This document shows, in pieces, positions 33,519 to 35,339 of a DNA stretch of 35,339 nucleotides. Location of the stretch: positions 1-35,339 of the forward strand of contig CAITYU010000051.1 in assembly GCA_903896675.1 (NCBI GenBank). Reading direction: 5' to 3'. Below the pieces are notes generated by a model. It saw nothing but the letters and a program-made list of their open reading frames with translations. It was not told the origin of the DNA and searched no databases. This DNA is from an uncultured Planctomycetaceae bacterium (GTDB lineage Bacteria; Planctomycetota; Planctomycetia; Planctomycetales; Planctomycetaceae). Numbering within the stretch: the first letter of the stretch is position 1; each line of letters starts with the position of its first letter. Made by a program: the position numbers and the translations under genes.

Positions 33519-35339
33519 ATGATTCGCCTGCTCCTTCGGCTGCACCTGCTGATGACCGCGTGCTGCTGCAGCACAATTTTCGGGGCTCAGCAGCCAGATT
33601 CCTCCGGTTCATCAAATCAGCCAGCCACTGCCGACGCTGCAACACTCGGGCGATACGTTCCAGACCAGATCCAGCTGGCCATCGCTGTCCGCCCTCATCA
33701 ATTGCTCACCACAGAAGCTCTGCAGACCACTCTCAAAACCATCGATGCCGAAGACCTGCCGCAGCAGATCAGCAGGGCCATGACAAAAGCAGCAGGACTC
33801 GATCCGCTGAAAATTGAACAACTGCTGGTCCTGCTCGATCAACCCACGCTCAGTCTGATCCAGCAGCAGAATTCCCGGCACAGCACCCGCCAGGAAGAAT
33901 TCATCGGCAAACAGTCCGTCGGACAGGCCATGATCTCGTTTTATGAGGAACATGGCTACTTTCCGGATGAAGACGGCTGCGGCAAATCCAAAGGCAAACT
34001 CAGCTGGCGAGTGCACCTGCTGCCGTATCTGGAACGGCAGGAACTGTACGAACAGTTCCGCCTTGAAGAGCCTTGGGACAGCGATCACAATAAAACTCTG
34101 ATTGAAAAGATGCCGGAAGTATTCCAGGTCACCGGCATCAATGAACCCGGTCGAACCAGCGTTCACATCCCTGTGGGTGAAGGCACCCTGTTCAGCGGAA
34201 CAGAACCTCCAACACTGGACTCCATCACTGACAGCCCGGAATCCACCGTTCTGGCCGTGGTGGCTGACCCCGGAACTGCTGATATCTGGACGAAACCGGG
34301 AGGACTGCAAACAGACATGAACGATCCGGTCCGCTCCTTCGCCGGAGATGCGCTGGCAATCACAGTCTGCATGGCCAGTGGCAACACGCTCACCGTGAAC
34401 CGAAGCGAGACACCGGAATACTGGCGCTGGCTGCTCCGGCATACCGACGGGCACTGGACACTGCCCCTCCGCTGGCTTCCCCACGGATCTCAGATTCCAC
34501 CGGGACTGCTGATCCGATTCACCGAAGACATCGATCCACAGAAAACTCTGACCGGAATTCTGGGCAGTCTGCAGGCCACCCAGCAGCCAGTTGCCGGTCT
34601 CACCGGTTATCGCATCAATGCTCACAGCACAGCGGTGTTCCCGGACAATCGCACTCTGCTGATCTCCAACGCAGACAGTCTGCAACTGATGCTGGCACCT
34701 CGAGCAAAACCATCGACGCTGCGACAGCAACTGGAAAAACTGCTGACCACCGGGGAGCTTGCTGCCGTTGGAGATGTCTCAGGCATCGAGGCAGTACTCA
34801 GACAACCCGCCAGTGATGACCAGCCGGCAACGCCCCATGTCATCCAGCAGAAGCAATTCACCCTGCTGCTGGATGCCACCGGAAACAGTCCCAACCTGCT
34901 GGAACTGAAAGTTACCTTCGACGACATCGGTCAGGCCGATCGCTTCAACCAGTTCATCAGCCAAACCTCGGAGCTCCTGCAGCAAACACCTGACGAGATC
35001 GACTCGCATGGTGCCTCGCTCAGATCAGGAATGCTGGCAGCAACTCTGCTGAAGCTCCTCGAGGCTCCAGCTTTTGCCCGGCAGGATGGAGTTGTCAGCC
35101 TGACGGTCCCCCGCCCCGTCAGCATCAATACCCTGTTGGCCAAACTTCAGCCAGACCTCAAAAATCTCGCCAGTGAATTCCGCAGCCCCGAAACACCATC
35201 GCCTCAGTCTCACCAGCAGGCCGTGGCAGATTTGGCGGAAGCCTTCTCAACCTTTCACGACATGAACGGCTGTTTTCCGAACTGGAAACAGTTCAAGGGA
35301 TCAAAAGCGGGGTTAAGCTGGCGAGTCCATCTGCTGCAG
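33519..35339 (+). CDS. secreted DUF1559-type protein with repeated domain, 3' partial
   Basis: The frame is open for 607 codons from the ATG at 33519 to the right edge with no stop; I translated it by hand. A signal peptide (MIRLLLRLHLLMTACCC, then STIFGAQ) is followed by a region of unknown fold. A first DUF1559-type segment has HGYFP, then S162-W-R-V-H-L-L-P-Y-L-E and LEEPWDSDHNKTLIEKMPEVF. A middle region of about 350 residues (about 215-560) follows, and a second copy begins with NGCFP and S600-W-R-V-H-L-L, cut by the window edge. DUF1559 domains (PF07596) are planctomycete-rich and usually sit on pilin-like N termini, but here the N terminus is a plain signal peptide. Minus-strand frames over this region are antisense shadows. 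Confidence 0.85.
   Translation, partial: MIRLLLRLHLLMTACCCSTIFGAQQPDSSGSSNQPATADAATLGRYVPDQIQLAIAVRPHQLLTTEALQTTLKTIDAEDLPQQISRAMTKAAGLDPLKIEQLLVLLDQPTLSLIQQQNSRHSTRQEEFIGKQSVGQAMISFYEEHGYFPDEDGCGKSKGKLSWRVHLLPYLERQELYEQFRLEEPWDSDHNKTLIEKMPEVFQVTGINEPGRTSVHIPVGEGTLFSGTEPPTLDSITDSPESTVLAVVADPGTADIWTKPGGLQTDMNDPVRSFAGDALAITVCMASGNTLTVNRSETPEYWRWLLRHTDGHWTLPLRWLPHGSQIPPGLLIRFTEDIDPQKTLTGILGSLQATQQPVAGLTGYRINAHSTAVFPDNRTLLISNADSLQLMLAPRAKPSTLRQQLEKLLTTGELAAVGDVSGIEAVLRQPASDDQPATPHVIQQKQFTLLLDATGNSPNLLELKVTFDDIGQADRFNQFISQTSELLQQTPDEIDSHGASLRSGMLAATLLKLLEAPAFARQDGVVSLTVPRPVSINTLLAKLQPDLKNLASEFRSPETPSPQSHQQAVADLAEAFSTFHDMNGCFPNWKQFKGSKAGLSWRVHLLQ

Noticed and set aside
33612-34730. A 372-codon minus-strand open frame
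   Set aside because: It is antisense to the DUF1559-type gene, whose plus-strand translation gives a signal peptide and known motifs. The minus frame has no family likeness and mirrors the codon structure of the real gene.

Overview
The window looks like chromosomal DNA of a planctomycete (order Planctomycetales). I infer this from the gene types, not from a search: a secreted DUF1080 protein, a secreted DUF1559-type protein, an exported CxxCH protein, an alpha/alpha-toroid (squalene-cyclase-like) protein on a membrane anchor, zinc-ribbon-headed proteins, many GTG starts and few strong Shine-Dalgarno sites. Coding density is high. I see no tRNA, rRNA, insertion sequence, prophage or CRISPR array.

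Layout. 1-4.8 kb: end of a Gfo/Idh/MocA oxidoreductase with a textbook terminator, then on the minus strand a DUF1080 protein and an AcpH-like protein, a plus-strand carbon-nitrogen hydrolase (AguB-like) and a minus-strand prepilin peptidase. 4.8-11.8 kb: a PII gene with a sigma54-like promoter upstream, a secreted HtrA/PDZ-like protein whose catalytic residues are all missing, and a minus-strand pair (M48 metalloprotease, then a large polytopic membrane protein). 11.9-17.6 kb: gluQ on the plus strand, then a four-gene minus-strand metal ABC operon (binding lipoprotein, ATPase, two permeases). Both permeases carry a C-terminal DtxR/MntR-like domain. The operon starts at a near-consensus promoter overlapped by an inverted repeat. 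17.6-20.4 kb: a PfkB sugar kinase and 6-phosphogluconate dehydrogenase. 20.5-26.1 kb: an adaptor/RND efflux pair, the RND pump having an EF-hand loop inserted, preceded by rplU with its terminator. 26.4-30.2 kb: the toroid protein and an hpf-ptsN-HPr cluster. 30.3-35.3 kb: an SGNH hydrolase fused to a Dabb domain, an exported CxxCH protein, a DUF2007-like zinc-ribbon protein, and a DUF1559-type secreted protein that runs off the right edge.

The strongest system-level signal is the metal-uptake operon. Its gene order (binding protein, ATPase, permease-repressor, permease) matches the chlamydial ytgABCD operon, where YtgCR is a permease-repressor fusion. Here both permeases are fused to a regulator-like domain that keeps recognisable metal ligands, and a candidate operator sits on the promoter, suggesting a self-contained autoregulated circuit. 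Other unusual items are the EF-hand in the RND pump, the pseudo-protease, the HPr paralogue with Gln in place of the conserved Arg, and the sigma54-like site upstream of the PII gene.
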